Assembly: GCA_046727175.1 (NCBI GenBank)
Contig: JBKPCD010000273.1
Span: forward strand, 1 to 25,512
Direction: 5' to 3'
DNA: 25,512 nt
Source: JBKPCD01 sp046727175
GTDB taxonomy: Bacteria > Acidobacteriota > Vicinamibacteria > Vicinamibacterales > 2-12-FULL-66-21
This document shows positions 1 to 7,358 of the stretch, piece by piece. The notes under the pieces were generated by a model that saw only the letters and a program-made list of their open reading frames with translations, had not been told where the DNA came from and did no database searches. Numbering within the stretch: position 1 is the first letter of the stretch; each line of letters opens with the position of its first letter. A program made the translations under genes and the position numbers.

Positions 1-8
1 GTGTCCGG

Positions 9-45
9 TGTGGGAAAAATCCGATCGAGTGGGGAATGTCACCCA
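9..45 (+). promoter_or_regulatory. Tandem putative activator sites upstream of the NtrC-family gene
   Basis: Two related 16-mers lie at 9-24 (TGTGGGAAAAATCCGA) and 30-45 (TGGGGAATGTCACCCA), 21 bp apart start to start. The second is a partial dyad (TGGG...CCCA) and ends 53 bp before the -24 GG of the sigma-54 promoter at 97-112. The same motif recurs before four other sigma-54-like promoters in this window. Inferred role: binding sites of the NtrC-family protein encoded just downstream. The 9-24 copy is the weaker one, with a poor dyad. Confidence 0.5.
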
Positions 46-96
46 CCAGGACGGGCCCGTGGGCGCCAGGCCGGCAGGACACTGAGTGATGGCGGC

Positions 97-112
97 TGGC
101 ACTCTTGCTGCA
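97..112 (+). promoter_or_regulatory. Sigma-54 (-24/-12) promoter of the NtrC-family gene
   Basis: TGGCAC, five bases, then CTGCA. This matches the sigma-54 consensus TGGCAC-N5-TTGCW with one mismatch and has the obligatory GG-N10-GC spacing (GG 98-99, GC 110-111). Transcription should start near 122-123, leaving a leader of about 24 nt before the ATG at 146. The site lies inside the longer reading frame that begins at 86, which argues for the start at 146. Confidence 0.7.
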
Positions 113-145
113 GTATTGTGGAAGACTATCCCTGTACCGGAACTC

Positions 146-1510
146 ATGGCGAAGCCCACCGTCCTTGTCGTTGATGATGAACGACTGATTCGCTGGTCCT
201 TGACCAAGCGGCTCCGATCGGAAGGGTACGAGGTCCTGGAGGCCGAAACGGGTGAAGACGCTCTCGAACGAATCGCCGAGGGAGTCGACCTCGTGCTGCT
301 GGACTACAAGCTGCCCGGCATCGACGGCGTCACGGTCCTGCGAAAGATCAAGGAGGCGGACCAGGACATCCTCGTCATTCTGCTGACGGCATACGCGACC
401 GTCGAAACCGCCGTCGAAGCGATGAAGATCGGCGCGTACCATTTCGCAAACAAGCCGTTCGATCTGGAAGAGCTCGTGGCGACGGTCAGACGCGCGCTCG
501 AAACGACCCGCCTGCGCCGCGAAGTGCGGCAGCTGCGCGCGAACGAGGCTCGCCCGTACAGTCTGAATCGCATCGTCGGCGGATCCGAGTCGATGGCTTC
601 CCTCCGGAACCTCGTGGCAAAGGTGGCGACGAGCCCCGCGTCGACCGTGCTGTTGACCGGCGAGAGCGGCACCGGCAAGGATTTGGTCGCCAAGGTCCTT
701 CACTACGCGAGCGACCGGGCGTCACGTCCGTTCATGAACATCACGTGCTCCGCGCTTCCAGAGGCGCTCCTGGAGAGCGAGCTCTTCGGACACGAGCGCG
801 GTGCATTCACGGATGCCCGCCTGCAGAAGCGCGGGCTGCTCGAAATGGCGGACGGCGGGACGGTGTTTCTCGACGAGGTGGGCGAGATGGTCCCCGCGCT
901 GCAGGCGAAATTGCTGCGGTTCCTCGAGGAGAAGACGTTCAGGCGAATCGGTGGCTCGGCAGACATTCGCGTCGACGTTCGAGAGATTGCGGCAACGAAT
1001 CGGAGTCTGGAAGAGGAAGTGACGAAGGGAAGATTTCGTGGCGATTTGTACTATCGGTTGAACGTCCTCCCGCTGGCGTTGCCACCGCTTCGAGCGCATC
1101 TGGATGACGTTCCGCTGCTGGTCGATTTCTTCGTCGACGGGTTCAATCGGGAGTTCAGGAAGAACATACGCGGCGCGGCACCAACAGCGCTGAGGCTGCT
1201 CCAGTCATACGGCTGGCCCGGCAACGTCCGCGAGCTTCGGAACGTCATCGAGCGGGCGATGCTGCTCGCTGAGGGGGACTACCTCCACGCTCGTGACTTC
1301 GCGGCGCTCACGGCCGTCGCGCCATCCGCCGAGACGTTCGAGCTGCCGCCGGCAGGCGTCGATCTCGAACAGCTCGAGCGCAGTCTGGTGATGCAGGCGC
1401 TCCGCCGCTGCGGCGGCAACCAGACCAAAGCGGCAACGCTTCTGGGAATCAATCGCGATCAAATTCGATATCGCATAGAGAAATTCGGGCTGTCCGTGGC
1501 ATCGTCTTAG
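146..1510 (+). CDS. NtrC-family sigma-54-dependent response regulator
   Basis: This is a 454-residue two-component activator of RNA polymerase-sigma54. The receiver domain (about 1-120) has the acidic pair D10/D11, phospho-acceptor D53 (LVLLDYKLPG), T81 and K103. The AAA+ domain (about 142-375) has Walker A GESGTGKD at 172-179 and Walker B FLDEVGEM at 241-248. The sigma-54 contact loop reads GAFTDA (219-224) instead of GAFTGA. A Fis-type helix-turn-helix closes the protein (about 415-452, ending NRDQIRYRIEKFG). I chose ATG 146 because the receiver begins immediately after it and a sigma-54 promoter lies at 97-112; the alternative GTG at 86 would place that promoter inside the gene. No partner kinase is adjacent; the PAS histidine kinase at 13417-11951 is a candidate. 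The gene probably regulates itself and other units in this window (inference). Confidence 0.93.
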   Translation: MAKPTVLVVDDERLIRWSLTKRLRSEGYEVLEAETGEDALERIAEGVDLVLLDYKLPGIDGVTVLRKIKEADQDILVILLTAYATVETAVEAMKIGAYHFANKPFDLEELVATVRRALETTRLRREVRQLRANEARPYSLNRIVGGSESMASLRNLVAKVATSPASTVLLTGESGTGKDLVAKVLHYASDRASRPFMNITCSALPEALLESELFGHERGAFTDARLQKRGLLEMADGGTVFLDEVGEMVPALQAKLLRFLEEKTFRRIGGSADIRVDVREIAATNRSLEEEVTKGRFRGDLYYRLNVLPLALPPLRAHLDDVPLLVDFFVDGFNREFRKNIRGAAPTALRLLQSYGWPGNVRELRNVIERAMLLAEGDYLHARDFAALTAVAPSAETFELPPAGVDLEQLERSLVMQALRRCGGNQTKAATLLGINRDQIRYRIEKFGLSVASS

Positions 1511-1560
1511 GTGGGCCGTCATGCGGCTTGCTCCGATAATTCAATTCCTGTTACCGCACT

Positions 1561-1718
1561 ACGGGCGTAGGCGCGCCAGAGGCGCGCCCGCCCCGCACCC
1601 CGCCGGAGCGGAGCGGGGCAAAGGGGTCCCGGCGAGCGACGGCGATACCGGGGCCCCTACCGCACGTATTGCGTGCGGTGGGGTGGGGTGGGGAGCCCGG
1701 CGTGGCGAAGCCCCCCCG
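1561..1718 (+). repeat. Array of stem-loops with a G-tract run upstream of usp
   Basis: The 229-nt spacer between the NtrC-family gene and usp is packed with inverted repeats. GGCGCGCC is repeated around AGA (1570-1588), flanked by GGGCG/CGCCC. GCCCCGC (1590-1596) pairs with GCGGGGC (1613-1619). GGGGTCCCGG (from 1623) pairs with CCGGGGCCCC (ending 1657), with one wobble. ACCGCACG (1659-1666) pairs with CGTGCGGT (1672-1679) over a 5-nt loop. A run of G tracts, GG-T-GGGG-T-GGGG-T-GGGG, spans 1677-1693 and could form a G-quadruplex in the usp leader. A further G-rich/C-rich arm pair precedes 1718. It may be a dispersed palindromic repeat, a terminator for the upstream gene, or a structured leader; the sequence alone does not decide. 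Confidence 0.6.
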
Positions 1719-1725
1719 TCTAGTT

Positions 1726-1734
1726 AGGAGGAGG
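1726..1734 (+). promoter_or_regulatory. Strong ribosome binding site of usp
   Basis: AGGAGGAGG ends 5 nt before the ATG at 1740. This near-ideal Shine-Dalgarno sequence fixes the start of the universal stress protein and sits immediately after the structured repeat array. Confidence 0.85.
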
Positions 1735-1739
1735 CTGTC

Positions 1740-2696
1740 ATGGGTTCGCGACCGGCTGTCCTTTGTCCGATCGATTTTTCCAACGCCTCCCGCACCGCGC
1801 TTCGATACGCGAGCGCGGTAGCGGAGCACTACCGGGCGGAGCTCACCGTCCTGACGGTCAACGATCCGCTGCTGACCGAAGTCGCGGCACTGCGGCTGGG
1901 TCCGGCCTGGATGCCGGAGGACAGCGAGCGCGAGCTCCGCCGATTCTTCGCGAAGACCTTCGAACAACAAGGTCCCGCGTCCGTCGACGTCCACTTCGAA
2001 ATTGCCGCGGGCAAACCCGCGCCCGAGATTCTCCGGGTGGCGCGCGAGCGAGGAGCGGACCTCATCGTCATGGGCACGCATGGCCTGACGGGCGTCCGGA
2101 AGATGTTCTTCGGATCGACTGCCGAGCGGGTTCTGCGTGAGACGACCGTGCCCGTCCTGCTCGCGCCTGCGATCGAGACCGGATCGATCCAGCTCGAAGA
2201 CCTGAAGCGGACCATCCGGCATGTGCTGGTGCCTGTCGACCTCAGCGACGCGACTGCGCGGCAGATCCGGATCGCGAGCGCGCTCGCCGAGGCCCTCGAG
2301 GCTACGCTCCTCGTCACGTACGTCATCGAGCCGTACCGTTATCCGCTGCCTCCACACATCTCGCTGCCGAGCGTCGACGCCGAGCGTCGCGGAAGAGCCG
2401 AGCCGGCCCTCGAGGAGCTCGTGACGACTGTGCCGCCACACGTGAAGGCGGAAGCCCTCGTTGCCTACGGCGATGCGGCCGAGGAGATTGCGAAGATCGC
2501 CCACGATCGGAAGATCGGCTTGATCGTCATGGGCCTGCATGCATCGCCGCTCGCTGGTCCGCGGATGGGCTCGGTCACGTATCGCGTTCTCTGCCTCGCG
2601 CCCACGCCGGTGCTCGCCCTGCCGCCAGCGCACGAGGCGCAGCAGCCAGCGAATGTGACGGTTCACGGTTCACAGTTCACCGTTCGCGGTTCTTAA
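1740..2696 (+). CDS. Tandem universal stress protein (two UspA domains)
   Basis: A 318-residue cytoplasmic protein with two consecutive UspA folds. Domain 1 (about 1-145) begins with the beta-strand PAVLCPIDFSNAS and contains the nucleotide-loop motif GTHGLTGVRKMFFGSTAERV. Domain 2 (about 158-300) begins HVLVPVDLSDA and ends with the looser GLHASPLAGPRMGSVTYRV. The first domain has the G-2x-G-9x-G(S/T) pattern of ATP-binding Usps; the second keeps only part of it. Such tandem Usps act in survival under energy or oxygen limitation in other bacteria (family knowledge). The last 15 or so residues are encoded by GGTTCAC-type heptamers (2660-2692), so the tail is repeat-derived rather than part of the fold. 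I found no sigma-54 promoter of its own; it may be read through from the NtrC-family gene. Confidence 0.93.
   Translation: MGSRPAVLCPIDFSNASRTALRYASAVAEHYRAELTVLTVNDPLLTEVAALRLGPAWMPEDSERELRRFFAKTFEQQGPASVDVHFEIAAGKPAPEILRVARERGADLIVMGTHGLTGVRKMFFGSTAERVLRETTVPVLLAPAIETGSIQLEDLKRTIRHVLVPVDLSDATARQIRIASALAEALEATLLVTYVIEPYRYPLPPHISLPSVDAERRGRAEPALEELVTTVPPHVKAEALVAYGDAAEEIAKIAHDRKIGLIVMGLHASPLAGPRMGSVTYRVLCLAPTPVLALPPAHEAQQPANVTVHGSQFTVRGS
2660..2692 (+). repeat. GGTTCAC heptamer repeat at the usp 3' end
   Basis: Nearly five 7-bp units run in register: GGTTCAC, GGTTCAC, AGTTCAC, CGTTCGC, GGTTC. They cover the last codons of the universal stress protein gene and stop at its TAA (2694-2696). Comparable heptad runs of a different sequence occur at 6328-6400 and 14339-14371. 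Confidence 0.75.
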
Positions 2697-2699
2697 GTT

Positions 2700-2741
2700 A
2701 GGTTCCCGGAACCTCGCTTCTCGGCCCGCGCAGACTACTAT
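2700..2741 (+). promoter_or_regulatory. Palindrome and putative -10 box of the kinase gene
   Basis: AGGTTCCCGGAACCT (2700-2714) is a perfect palindrome with 7-bp arms around one central C, a typical operator shape. TACTAT at 2736-2741 resembles a sigma-70 -10 element and ends only 6 nt before the ATG at 2748. No ribosome binding site is present in this short stretch, so the transcript may be leaderless or nearly so. I see no convincing -35 box. Confidence 0.4.
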
Positions 2742-2747
2742 TGACGA

Positions 2748-5012
2748 ATGTCTCCAGTGACGGAACTGGCGTCAAGGTACCAGCTGGTTCGTACGCTCGG
2801 CTCCGGCGGGATGGGTGTCGTGCACCAGGCGCTCGATCGGCACCTCGGTCGGCACGTCGCCATCAAGATGATTCGCGACGCGTCGGCAGATCCGGTTGCG
2901 CGCGATCGTTTCTTTCGAGAAGCACGAGCGGCCGCAAGCATCTCGCACCCGAACGTGTGTCTGGTCCATGAAGTGGGCGAGCACGAGGGGCAGCCATTCA
3001 TCGTCATGGAGCTCCTCGAAGGTGAACCGCTCTCGGATCGTCTGCTGCGCGGACGGCTCGATCTGACCGGCGCTCTCGAGACGCTGCTGCCGGTGCTGAG
3101 CGCGCTGGCCGCGCTGCACGCGCGAGGACTGGTGCACCGCGACCTGAAGCCTTCGAACATTTTTCTCACGCCGCACGGCGTCAAGCTGCTCGATTTCGGG
3201 CTGGCACGCCACGCCGCGCGCGATCAGTCCGATGCCGCAACGGCGCTGACGCTGCCCGGGACGCTCTCAGGAACGCCAAACTACATGGCCCCCGAGCAAA
3301 TCACTGGCGACCCGCTCGATGCGCGCACGGACATTTTTGCCGCCGGTGTCGTCTTGTACGAGCTCGTCACCGGCCGCCGGCCGTTCGACGAGAGCTCGAC
3401 GCTCGAGTTGTTGAACGCCATCCTGCGGCGCGATCCGCCGACGACCGGTCGTCTCGAGCTGGCGCCGCTCGAACCGATCATCCGCCGTGCGTTGCAGCGC
3501 CGACCTGCGGATCGCTACGCGTCCGCCGATGCCATGGCCGCCGATTTGCGTCCGCTCGTGCGTGCCGTCAACGCACGGTTGGCTGCTCACGTGCCTGCTC
3601 CGCCCGCGGCGCGCCTCGTCGTGCTGCCGTTCCGGCTGCTCAAGGCCGACGAGGAAGTGGCCTTCCTCGAGAGTGCGTTGCCGGACGCGATCACGGCATC
3701 GCTCGCGATTGTGCCTTCATTGAGCGTACGTTCCAACGTGGCAGCGCTGAAGTACGGGCCTTCCGTGGATCTCGCCCAGGTCTCCGAAGAGCTCGATGTC
3801 GATCATGTGATCACGGGCACGCTCCTCAGATCCGGCAACCAGATCCGCATCACGTCGCAGCTCGTCGAAACGCCCAGGGGCCACGTGCGATGGTCGCAAA
3901 CGACGCAACGGCCGTTAGGGGATCTGTTCGAGCTGCAGGACGCCATCGCGCGGCACATCGTGGAATCGCTGCCGCTCGACCGCGCGCCCTCGACGCGCGA
4001 CATGCGAGACATACCAGCCACGCCGCGCGCCTACGAGCTGTACCTGCGCGCCAATCAACTGGCGATGGACACGAAGCAGTGGCTCGCCGCGCGCGATCTG
4101 TACGAGCAGTGCGTCGCGGAGGATCCGCAGTTTGCGCCGGGCTGGGCGCGTCTCGGACGGCTGCACCGCATCGTCGGCAAGTATTTCGAGCCGGACTCGC
4201 GTCCTTCGTTTCAGAAAGCCGAGGCGGCGTTTCAGCGTGCGTTCGCGCTCAATCCGGATTTGTCGCTGGCCCACCACCTGTACGTCTATCTCGAAGTCGA
4301 GACAGGCCGCGCGGCGGGTGCGGTCACTCGACTGGTGAATCGTCTTCATCGTGAACCGAATCAGGCCGAGCTCTACGCGGCCCTGTGCCAGGCGGCGCGG
4401 TATTGCGGGCTTCTCGAGGCGTCGCTGGCGGCGCACGCGCGCGCGCACGAGCTCGATCCGCAGTTGCAGACGAGCGTCGCGAACACCTACCTGGCGCTTC
4501 AGAGATTCTCAGAGATGCGCGACGCCGCTCGAGGGAAGTCCGCGTCGCGCGAGGCTCTCGCCCTTTTCGAAATGGGCACGAACCTGGACGAAGTGCTGAC
4601 TGCCATCGACGCCGAGTTCGGCGCGTTCGACAAAGATTCGGGACCCGGGCTGTTTGCAACCGCGCTGCGCGCGAGCTTCATTGGCGATCGCGACGGCGTC
4701 CTGAAGGCGTGCGAACGACTCATCGTTCTCAGCGAGCACTATCCGGACGGCGAGGCAATCTACGTAGTCGCGCGAGTGCTGGCGCGGGCCGACTGGCCTG
4801 ACCTGGCGCTGAAGGGGCTCCGCGAGGCGGTCGCCGCCGGATTCTTTCCGGCGTCGTTCTTCGAGCGCGATCCGGCATTCGACCGCTTGCGCGATTCGGA
4901 CGTGTACCGCAGCGTGGTCGCCGAAGCCCGTGAGCGTTCCCTTGCCGTCGACGCCGCGTTCGAGGCCGCCGGCGGTTACCGTCTTCTCGCCCTAAAGCCG
5001 CCGACATATTAA
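2748..5012 (+). CDS. Soluble Ser/Thr protein kinase with TolB-like and TPR regions
   Basis: A 754-residue Hanks-type kinase. The catalytic domain spans about 11-275: glycine loop GSGGMG (18-23), ATP lysine K40 (VAIK), HRDLKPSN (130-137), DFG (149-151) and a MAPE motif near 182. It is followed directly by a TolB-amino-terminal/CadC-like alpha-beta domain (about 288-410, beginning RLVVLPFRLLKAD), then helical TPR-like repeats to the end. Most bacterial relatives carry a transmembrane segment after the kinase domain; none is visible here, so the protein is probably cytoplasmic. Its targets are unknown; the TPRs suggest protein partners. ATG 2748 starts shortly before the kinase fold, has no Shine-Dalgarno sequence, and follows a possible -10 box. 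It ends 19 bp from the convergent RsbW-like gene. Confidence 0.92.
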   Translation: MSPVTELASRYQLVRTLGSGGMGVVHQALDRHLGRHVAIKMIRDASADPVARDRFFREARAAASISHPNVCLVHEVGEHEGQPFIVMELLEGEPLSDRLLRGRLDLTGALETLLPVLSALAALHARGLVHRDLKPSNIFLTPHGVKLLDFGLARHAARDQSDAATALTLPGTLSGTPNYMAPEQITGDPLDARTDIFAAGVVLYELVTGRRPFDESSTLELLNAILRRDPPTTGRLELAPLEPIIRRALQRRPADRYASADAMAADLRPLVRAVNARLAAHVPAPPAARLVVLPFRLLKADEEVAFLESALPDAITASLAIVPSLSVRSNVAALKYGPSVDLAQVSEELDVDHVITGTLLRSGNQIRITSQLVETPRGHVRWSQTTQRPLGDLFELQDAIARHIVESLPLDRAPSTRDMRDIPATPRAYELYLRANQLAMDTKQWLAARDLYEQCVAEDPQFAPGWARLGRLHRIVGKYFEPDSRPSFQKAEAAFQRAFALNPDLSLAHHLYVYLEVETGRAAGAVTRLVNRLHREPNQAELYAALCQAARYCGLLEASLAAHARAHELDPQLQTSVANTYLALQRFSEMRDAARGKSASREALALFEMGTNLDEVLTAIDAEFGAFDKDSGPGLFATALRASFIGDRDGVLKACERLIVLSEHYPDGEAIYVVARVLARADWPDLALKGLREAVAAGFFPASFFERDPAFDRLRDSDVYRSVVAEARERSLAVDAAFEAAGGYRLLALKPPTY

Positions 5013-5031
5013 TCCATGGGACTTCGCCGCA

Positions 5032-5496
5032 CTATCTTCCGGAAATCTTCTTTCTCATCGTCACGATGTTGCGGTCACGCTCGCGGCGATAGTCGAGCGA
5101 CTCGGTGATCGACTTCACGATGAAGACGCCGAGGCCGCCAACCGGCCGCTCCTCGATTGGAAGATCCAGATCCGGTTCAGGCGCGTCGAACGGATTGAAC
5201 GGCTTGCCGTCGTCCTCGACGCGGACGGTCGCCGCATCCGCTTCGAGCGTCACGGTCACCTGAATCACGTGCGGCAGCGAGTCGTCGAACCCATGCTTGA
5301 TCACGTTCCCGACGATCTCGTCGAGTATCAGGTTGATGTCGGTCGTGTCATGTGCGCTGAGACGATGCCCGCGCCCGAATCGATCGACCAACTGTCCGAG
5401 CCGTGGGATTTCGCGGAGGTCGTTCTTGACGGCCACGGACAGCACCCGTGGCCGTTCTCCCTCGGTTTCGATGCGATCCGAGGAGGGTCTACACAT
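5032..5496 (-). CDS. RsbW/SpoIIAB-like anti-sigma-type ATPase (HATPase_c)
   Basis: A 154-residue GHKL ATPase of the serine-kinase anti-sigma type. The N box has E60 and N64 (ILDEIVGNVIKHGF), followed by VRVEDDGKPFNP (91-102) and the glycine lid GGLGVFIVKS (120-129). There is no HisKA dimerisation domain, so it is not an ordinary histidine kinase. Family knowledge: such proteins bind a sigma factor or other partner and phosphorylate an STAS antagonist. The plausible antagonist is the STAS protein at 8594-7359 in the same gene run. Its ATG overlaps the last 8 nt of the ABC ATPase gene (shared bases 5489-5496), implying translational coupling. No sigma factor gene or PP2C phosphatase is in the window, so the switch partner is unknown. 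Confidence 0.85.
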   Translation of the reverse strand: MCRPSSDRIETEGERPRVLSVAVKNDLREIPRLGQLVDRFGRGHRLSAHDTTDINLILDEIVGNVIKHGFDDSLPHVIQVTVTLEADAATVRVEDDGKPFNPFDAPEPDLDLPIEERPVGGLGVFIVKSITESLDYRRERDRNIVTMRKKISGR

Positions 5497-6301
5497 ACAG
5501 CCGCTGCAGCATTTCGGCCGCCGATTCGTCCAGCTGCTCGGCGCGCCGGACGTCCTCGAACCGGTTCAGCAGATCGTCGGCGCGCAGCCGCTTCTTCTCG
5601 GCGCCGCGAAAGTCGTGAATGACCTGGCCCCGGTGCATCATCACCAGTCGATCGCCGAGATGCGTCGCCTGCTGCATCGAATGCGTGACCATCAGCGTCG
5701 TCAACCGATCGCGGGCGACGATCTCCTCGCTCAACTGGATCACCTGGTCCGCCGTCCTGGGATCGAGAGCGGCCGTGTGCTCGTCGAGCAGCAGGAGCTT
5801 GGGCCTGAGCCAGGACGCCATCAGCAGGGTGAGCGCCTGACGCTGCCCGCCCGATAACGCGCCGATCGGATTCTCGAGACGATCCTCCAGGCCCATGTTG
5901 AGACGACGCACGCGATCGCGAAACTCGTTCCGCATCGAATGCGTCAGCGCCCAGCCCAGGCCCCGCGGCCGGCCACGCCGCGCCGCGAGCGCCAGGTTCT
6001 CTGCGATCGACATCGACGGCGCCGTTCCGCTGAACGGATTCTGGAACACGCGGCCGATGAGCGACGCCCGCCGATGCTCCGGCCACGTCGTCACGTTCAC
6101 GCCGTCGAGCGTCAACGTCCCCGAGTCGAGCGGAAAACCGCCGGCGATCGCGTTCAGCAGCGTGGACTTCCCCGACCCGTTCGTGCCGATGACGACAACG
6201 AACGAGCCGTCGTCGACGGAAAGATCGACGCCTCGAAGCGCGCGCACTTCGTTTGGCGTGTCGGCGTTGAACGTCTTCATCGCGCTTCGAATGTCCAGCA
6301 T
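5489..6301 (-). CDS. ABC transporter ATPase, TrpZ-like
   Basis: A 270-residue ATP-binding subunit. Walker A GTNGSGKST (39-47), Q-loop Q87, signature LSGGQ (149-153), Walker B LLLLDE with D173/E174, D-loop AALD and H-loop VTHS are all present, so it should be catalytically competent. Sequence style and context fit the TrpXYZ-type importers, in which this subunit drives uptake of aromatic amino acids or other small molecules captured by an ABC_sub_bind protein. It ends 8 nt inside the RsbW-like gene. The ATG at 6301 has no clear ribosome binding site and follows a 108-nt spacer containing GGCTTTG-type repeats. Substrate is not predictable from this subunit. Confidence 0.92.
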   Translation of the reverse strand: MLDIRSAMKTFNADTPNEVRALRGVDLSVDDGSFVVVIGTNGSGKSTLLNAIAGGFPLDSGTLTLDGVNVTTWPEHRRASLIGRVFQNPFSGTAPSMSIAENLALAARRGRPRGLGWALTHSMRNEFRDRVRRLNMGLEDRLENPIGALSGGQRQALTLLMASWLRPKLLLLDEHTAALDPRTADQVIQLSEEIVARDRLTTLMVTHSMQQATHLGDRLVMMHRGQVIHDFRGAEKKRLRADDLLNRFEDVRRAEQLDESAAEMLQRLYV

Positions 6302-6327
6302 GGCAGTGTTGATGCGTCAAATCGGCT

Positions 6328-6400
6328 CAAGGCTTTTGGCTTTGGGCTCAAAGCCTACAGCCCGAGCCCAAAGCCCAGTGCGGCCCTGAGCCCAAAGCCT
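6328..6400 (-). repeat. GGCTTTG/GGGCTC repeat inside the importer operon
   Basis: The 108-nt gap between the permease and ATPase genes carries several copies of GGCTTTGGGCTC in both orientations (for example AGGCTTT at 6330-6336 against AAAGCCT at 6350-6356, and GAGCCCAAAGCC at 6364-6375 and 6389-6400). The copies can fold into alternative hairpins. It could act as an mRNA processing or partial termination element that sets subunit ratios, or be a passive dispersed repeat. Confidence 0.6.
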
Positions 6401-6409
6401 AGCTCTCGG

Positions 6410-7345
6410 CTACCCACTCCCAACCGTCTTGACGGCCCGTCTACGTCGTCTGACGATCGACGGGAGCACCAGCGCGACAAAGACGAACGCCGCCGTAATC
6501 AGCTTCAAGTCGTTCGGGTCGAGGCCCCCGCGGAGCGCGAGCGCCACCATCAATCGGAACAGGATCGAGCCCATCACGGCACCTGTGATGATCAAACCGA
6601 GCTCGCGGACGCCCACCAGCGCCTCGCCGATGATCACACTGGCCAGTCCCCACACGACCATGCCGATACCCATCTGGACGTCTGCAAAGCCCTGATACTG
6701 CGTGAGCAGCCCGCCCGACAGCGCGATCAGGCCGTTCGAGAGCGCAAGCCCGAGCACGATCATCGTTTTGACGTCGACGCCCAGCGCCCTGATCATCTGA
6801 GGGTTGTCGCCCGCAGCTTGCATCGCGGTTCCGATGTTCGTGCGAAAGAACAGATAGAGGACGGCGGCCGTCGCTGTCGTGACGATGAACACGAGCGCGA
6901 GCACCGCGGCGTCGCGAGCGGTGACCTCCCACCCCAAGAAGTGAAACGTCGCCGCGCCGAACATTCGCAGCGCGGTCGATTCGGCAATCGTGGACAACGT
7001 CCGCTCCGAGAGAATCGGGACGTTGCTCTTGCCCATGACGTGCAGGTTGATTGAATAGAGGGCGGTCATCACGAGGATGCCGGACAAGAGCTCGTTGATC
7101 TTGAATCGCGTGTGGAGGAGGCCTGTTGCAGTGCCGGCGATCGTACCGGCGAAGAACGCAGCCATCGTCGCGAGGAAGGGATCGACATGGGCGACGAGCA
7201 GAACGGCCGTAACTGCTCCGCCAAGCGTGATCGACCCGTCACCGGTGATGTCTGGAAAGACGAAAACCCGGAAGCTGATGAAGACACCCAGCGCGAGCAA
7301 CGAAAGGATGAGCCCGATTGTGAACGCGCCGATGAGCAGCAGCAT
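6410..7345 (-). CDS. ABC transporter permease, TrpY/BPD_transp_2-like
   Basis: A 311-residue integral membrane protein with about eight to nine hydrophobic segments. The first is IGAFTIGLILSLLALGVFIS; later ones include VLALVFIVTTATAAVLYLFF and MGSILFRLMVALAL. Glycine-rich loops (DITGDGSITLGGAV, GDNPQMIRALGVD, GMVVWGLASVIIGEAL) are typical of the branched-chain/ribose-type permease superfamily and of TrpY. It pairs with the ATPase downstream and the double binding protein upstream. The ATG at 7345 follows AAAGGC at a usual distance and lies 13 nt after the stop of the STAS gene. Confidence 0.92.
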   Translation of the reverse strand: MLLLIGAFTIGLILSLLALGVFISFRVFVFPDITGDGSITLGGAVTAVLLVAHVDPFLATMAAFFAGTIAGTATGLLHTRFKINELLSGILVMTALYSINLHVMGKSNVPILSERTLSTIAESTALRMFGAATFHFLGWEVTARDAAVLALVFIVTTATAAVLYLFFRTNIGTAMQAAGDNPQMIRALGVDVKTMIVLGLALSNGLIALSGGLLTQYQGFADVQMGIGMVVWGLASVIIGEALVGVRELGLIITGAVMGSILFRLMVALALRGGLDPNDLKLITAAFVFVALVLPSIVRRRRRAVKTVGSG

Positions 7346-7358
7346 GCGCCTTTACTTA

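Noticed and set aside
1511..1739. Sigma-54 promoter directly before usp
   Set aside because: TTGC occurs twice but no GG stands at the required distance.
1551..2666. 371-codon open frame on the - strand opposite usp
   Set aside because: Arg-rich, low-complexity shadow of the clear Usp gene; no domain pattern or ribosome binding site.
5328..7054. Long open frames opposite or beside the ABC ATPase and permease genes (5328-6320 -, 5939-7054 +)
   Set aside because: Composition is Arg/Ala/Asp/His-rich shadow sequence; the overlapping genes have complete ABC motifs.
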